In this document: positions 59,201-64,000 of the stretch, in pieces
How the letters are laid out: each line of letters begins with the position of its first letter
How positions within the stretch are numbered: the stretch's first letter is position 1
The notes under the pieces: model-generated
Database searches by the model: none
What the model was told of the DNA's origin: nothing
Seen by the model: only the letters and a program-made list of their open reading frames with translations
Assembly (NCBI GenBank): GCA_014843695.1
Contig: CM026390.1
Location: 59,464,870-59,528,869, forward strand
From: Archivesica marissinica
Lineage: Eukaryota; Mollusca; Bivalvia; Venerida; Vesicomyidae
Direction of reading: 5' to 3'
Length of the DNA: 64,000 bases
Made by a program: the position numbers and the translations under genes

Positions 59201-62200
59201 CCAGTCTGTAGGGATACTGAATGAGGACCCCAGTCTGTTGGATACTGAATGAGGATCCCAGTCTGTTGGGATACTGAATGAGGATCCCAGTATATAAAGA
59301 TACTGAATGAGGATCCCAGTCTGTTGGGATACTGAATGAGGACCCCAGTCTGTAGGGATAATGAATGAGGACACCAGTCTGTTGAGATACTGAATGAGGA
59401 TCCCATTCTGTTGGGATACTGAATGAGGATCCCAGTCTGTAGGGATAATGAATGAGCACCCAGTCTGTTGGGATACTGATTGAGGACCCCAGTCTGTTGG
59501 GATACTGAATGAGGACCCCAGTCTGTAGGGATACTGAATGAGGACCCCAGTCTGTAGGGATACTGAATGAGGACCCCAGCCTGTAGGGATACTGAATGAG
59601 GACCCCAGTCTGTAGGGATACTGAATGAGGACCCCAGTCTGTAGGGATACTGAATGAGGATCCCAATCTGTAGGGATAATGAATGAGGACCCAGTCTGTT
59701 GGGTTACTGATTGAGGACCCCAGTCTGTTGGGATACTGAATGAGGATCCCAGTATATAAAGATACTGAATGAGGATCCCAGTCTGTTGGGATACTGAATG
59801 AGGACCCCAGTCACAACTGTAGGGATACTGAATGATGACCCCAGTCTGTAGGGATAATGAATGAGGACCCCAGTCTGTTGGGATACTGAATGAGGATCCC
59901 AGTCTGTTAGGATACTGAATGAGGACCCCAGTCTGTAGGGATACTGAATGAGGACCCCAGTCTGTAGGGATAATGAATGAGGACCCCAGTATGTTGGGAT
60001 ACTGAATGAGGATCCCATTCTGTTGGGATACTGAATGAGGATCCCAGTTTGTAGGGATGATGAATGAGGACCCAGTCTGTTGGGATACTGATTGAGGACC
60101 CCAGTCTGTTGGGATACTGAATGAGGACCCCAGTCTGTAGGGATACTGAATGAGGACCCCAGTCTGTAGGGATACTGAATGAGGACCCCAGTCTGTAGGG
60201 ATACTGAATGAGGACCCCAGTCTGTAGGGATACTGAATTAGGACCCCAGTCTGTAGGGATACTGAATGAGGATCCCAATCTGTAGGGATACTGAATGAGG
60301 ATCTCAGTATGTTGGGATACTGAATGAGGATCCCGGTATGTTGGGATACTGAATGAGGATCCCACTCTGTAGGGATACTGAATGAGGATCCCAGTATGTA
60401 GGGATACTGAATGATGATCCCAGTATATTGTGATACTGAATGAGGATCCCAGTCTGTAGGGATACTGAATAAGGATCCCAATCTGTAGGGATACTGAATG
60501 AGGATCCCAGTATGTAGGGATACTGAATGATGATCCCAGTATATTGGGATACTGAATGAGGATCCCAATCTGTAGGGATACTGAATGAGGATCCCAGTAT
60601 GTAGGGATACTGAATGAGGATCCCAGTCTGTTGGGATACTGAATGAGGATCCCAGCCTGTAGGGATACTGAATGAGGATCCGAGTATGTTGGGATACTTA
60701 ATGAGGATCCCAGTCTGTATTGGTACGGAATGAGGATCCCAGTCTGTAGGGATACTGAATGAGCACCCCAGTCTGAAGGGATACTGAATGAGGATCCTAG
60801 TCTGTTGGGATACTGAATGAGGATCCCAGTCTCTAGGGATACTGAATGAGGATCCTAGTCTGTATGGATACTGAATGAGGACCCCTGTATGCAGGGATAC
60901 TGAATGAGGACCCCAGTATGTAGGGATACTGAATGAGGATCCCAGTCTGTAGGGATACTGAATGAGGACCCCAGTCCGTTGGGATACTGAATGAGGACCC
61001 CAGTATGTAGGGATACTGAATGAGGATCCCAGTCTGTAGGGATACTGAATGAGGACCCCAGCCTGTTGGGATGCTGAATGAGGATCCCAGTCTGTTGGGA
61101 TACTGAATGAGGATCCCAGTATGTTGGGATACTGAATGAGGGCCCCAGTCTGTAGGGATACTGAATGAGGACCCCAGTCTGTAGGGATACTGAATGAGGA
61201 CCCCTGTATGTAGGGATACTGAATGAGGACCCCAGTATGTAGGGATACTGAATGAGGACCCCAGTCCGTTGGGATACTGAATGAGGACCCTGTCCGTTGG
61301 GATACTGAATGAGGACCCCAGTCTGTAGAGATACTGGATGAGGACCCCAGTCCGTTGGGATACTGAATGAGGACCCCAGTCCGTAGGGATACTGAATGAG
61401 TACCCAGTCTGTTGGGATACTGAATGAGGATCCCAGTCTGTAGAGATACTGAATGAGGATCCCAGTCCGTTGAGATACTGAATGAGGATCCCAGTCTGTA
61501 GAGATACTGAATGAGGATCCCAGTCCGTTGGGATACTGAATGAGGACCCAGTCTGTTAGAATACTGAATGAGGACCCCAGTCCGTTAGGATACAGAATGA
61601 GGACCCAGTCTGTTGTGATGCTGAATGAGGACCCCAGTCTGTAGGGATACTGAATGAGGACCCCAGTCCGTTGGGATACTGAATGAGGACCCCAGTATGT
61701 AGGGATACTGAATGAGGATCCCAGTATGTAGGGATACTGAATGAGGACCCCAGTCTGTTGGATACTGAATGAGGATCCCAGTCTGTTGCGATACTGAATG
61801 AGGATCCCAGTATATAAAGATACTGAATGAGGATCCCAGTCTGTTGGGATACTGAATGAGGACCCCAGTCTGTAGGGATACTGAATGAGGACCCCAGTCT
61901 GTAGGGATAATGAATGAGGACCCCAGTCTGTTGGGATACTGAATGAGGATCCCATTCTGTTGGGATACTGAATGAGGATCCCAGTCTGTAGGGATAATGA
62001 ATGAGGACCCAGTCTGTTGGGATACTGATTGAGGACCCCAGTCTGTTGGAATACTGAATGAGGACCCCAGTATGTAGGGATACTGAATGAGGACCCCAGT
62101 CTATAGGGATACTGAATGAGGATCCCAGTATGTAGGGATACTGAATGAGGATTCCAGTATGTAGGGATACTGAATGAGGATCCCAGTATGTTGGGATACT

Positions 62201-64000
62201 GAATGAGGATCCCAGCATGTAGGAATACTGAATGAGGATCCCAGTCTGTTGGGATACTTAATGAGGATCCCAGTCTGTATGGGTACGGAATGAGGATCCC
62301 AGTCTGTAGGGATACTGAATGAGGACCCCAGTCTGAAGGGATACTGAATGAGGATCCCAGTATGTTGGGATACTGAATGAGGATCCCAGTCTGTATGGAT
62401 ACTGAATGAGGACCCCTGTATGTAGGGATACTGAATGAGGACCCAAGAATGTAGGGATACTGAATGAAGATCCCAGTCTGTAGGGATACTGAATGAGGAT
62501 CCCAGTATGTAGGGATACTGAATGAGGACCCCAGTCTGTTGGGATACTGAATGAGGATCCCAGTCTGTTGGGATACGGAATGCGGATCCCAGTCTGTTGG
62601 GATACTGAATGAGGATCCCAGTATATAGGGATACTGAATGAGGATCCCAGTCTGTTGGATACTGAATGAGGGCCCCAGTCTGTATGGATACTGAATGAGG
62701 ACCCCAGTCTGTAGGGATACTGAATGAGGATCCCAGTCTGTATGGATACTGAATGAGGACTCCTGTATGTAGGGATACTGAATGAGGACCCCAGTCTGTA
62801 GAGATACTGAATGAGGACCCCAGTCCGTTGGGATACTGAATGAGGACCCCAGTCCGTAGGGATACTGAATGAGGACCCAGTCTGTTGGGATACTGAATGA
62901 GGATCCCAGTCTGTAGAGATACTGAATGAGGATCCCAGTCCGTTGGGATACTGAATGAGGATCCCAGTCTGTACAGATACTGAATGAGGATCCCAGTCAA
63001 TTGGGATACTGAATGAGGACCCAGTCTGTTAGATTACTGAATGAGGACCCCAGTGCGTTGGGATACTGAATGAGGACCCCAGTCTGTTGTGATACTGAAT
63101 GAGGACCCCAGTCTGTAGGGATACTGAATGAGGACCCCAGTCCGTTGGGATACTGAATGAGGACCCCAGTGTGTAGGGATACTGAATGAGGATCCCAGTA
63201 TGTAGGGATACTGAATGAGGATCCCAGTCTGTTGGGATACTGAATGAGGATCCCAGCCTGTAGGGATACTGAATGAGGATCCGAGTATGTTGGGATACTT
63301 AATGAGGATCCCAGTCTGTATTGGTACGGAATGAGGATCCCAGTCTGTAGGGATACTGAATGAGCACCCCAGTCTGAAGGGATACTGAATGAGGATCCTA
63401 GTCTGTTGGGATACTGAATGAGGATCCCAGTCTCTAGGGATACTGAATGAGGATCCTAGTCTGTTGGGATACTGAATGAGGATCCCAGTCTGTATGGATA
63501 CTGAATGAGGACCCCTGTATGCAGGGATACTGAATGAGGACCCCAGTATGTAGGGATACTGAATGAGGATCCCAGTCTGTAGGGATACTGAATGAGGACC
63601 CCAGTCCGTTGGGATACTGAATGAGGACCCCAGTATGTAGGGATACTGAATGAGGATCCCAGTCTGTAGGGATACTGAATGAGGACCCCAGCCTGTTGGG
63701 ATACTGAATGAGGATCCCAGTCTGTTGGGATACTGAATGAGGATCCCAGTCTGTTGGGATACTGAATGAGGGCCCCAGTCTGTAGGGATACTGAATGAGG
63801 ACCCCAGTCTGTAGGGATACTGAATGAGGACCCCTGTATGTAGGGATACTGAATGAGGACCCCAGTATGTAGGGATACTGAATGAGGACCCCAGTCCGTT
63901 GGGATACTGAATGAGGACCCAGTCCGTTGGGATACTGAATGAGGACCCCAGTCTGTAGAGATACTGGATGAGGACCCCAGTCCGTTGGGATACTGAATGA
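50201..64000 (-). repeat. 29-bp minisatellite, opposite orientation (~475 copies, continues past window)
   Basis: The same monomer as 12.4-28 kb, read on the plus strand as GGGATACTGAATGAGG then ATCCCAGTCTGTA. No tRNA-Leu module or other sequence interrupts it. A marker unit with TGTATGGGTACGGAATGAGG (or TATTGGTACGG) recurs near 51151, 52712, 55950, 58278, 60713, 62273 and 63314. The block near 60680-61345 is repeated from 63281 at offsets of 2601 to 2630 bases. Long minus-strand frames are artefacts of stop-free units. Confidence 0.96.

Noticed and set aside
50191..63000. Minus-strand frames of up to 735 codons in the reversed 29-mer
   Set aside because: Same artefact as the plus arrays; several overlapping frames are open at once and breaks coincide with unit indels.

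Overview
The window reads as non-coding, repeat-dominated DNA from an animal nuclear genome. It has an intron-containing tRNA-Leu(CAA), a CR1/Jockey-like non-LTR retrotransposon, several tRNA-derived SINE families and many small inverted-repeat transposons. A lophotrochozoan such as a mollusc fits this mix, but that is inference. Outside the arrays the DNA is AT-rich. The only convincing protein-coding sequence is the retrotransposon ORF; no host gene is clearly supported. More than half of the window is tandem repeat.

Layout. 1-4.3 kb: a LINE with an endonuclease/reverse-transcriptase ORF sits inside a small transposon (9-bp target duplication), which itself sits inside an older LINE 3' end. 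4.3-11.4 kb: SINEs, MITEs, an unclassified repeat and a cluster of perfect TGACGTCA octamers. 11.4-28 kb: a composite higher-order repeat of seven rounds, each with a leader, a tRNA-Leu(CAA) gene or its remnant, a spacer containing a SINE-like segment, and a 29-bp minisatellite of about 17 to 150 copies. 28-34.3 kb: SINEs, a long hairpin, a 36-bp satellite and MITEs. 34.7-37.1 kb: a 42-bp satellite. 37.1-42.4 kb: SINEs, a palindromic SINE pair, a TTAA-flanked inverted-repeat element and a decayed tandem array. 42.5-43.8 kb: a second, unrelated 36-bp satellite. 44.3-48.4 kb: a 50-bp satellite. 50.2-64 kb: the 29-bp minisatellite again, in the opposite orientation and running off the window.

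The elements do not form a pathway. The tRNA-Leu copies are the only plausible host function (RNA polymerase III transcription). Three of seven look intact, two carry single structural changes and two have deletions. The most unusual features are the tRNA/minisatellite co-amplification, the same 29-mer in two opposed megabase-style blocks about 22 kb apart, and single inverted monomers outside two other satellites. The long repetitive open frames in the arrays are by-products of monomer length and stop-free sequence and are not annotated as genes.
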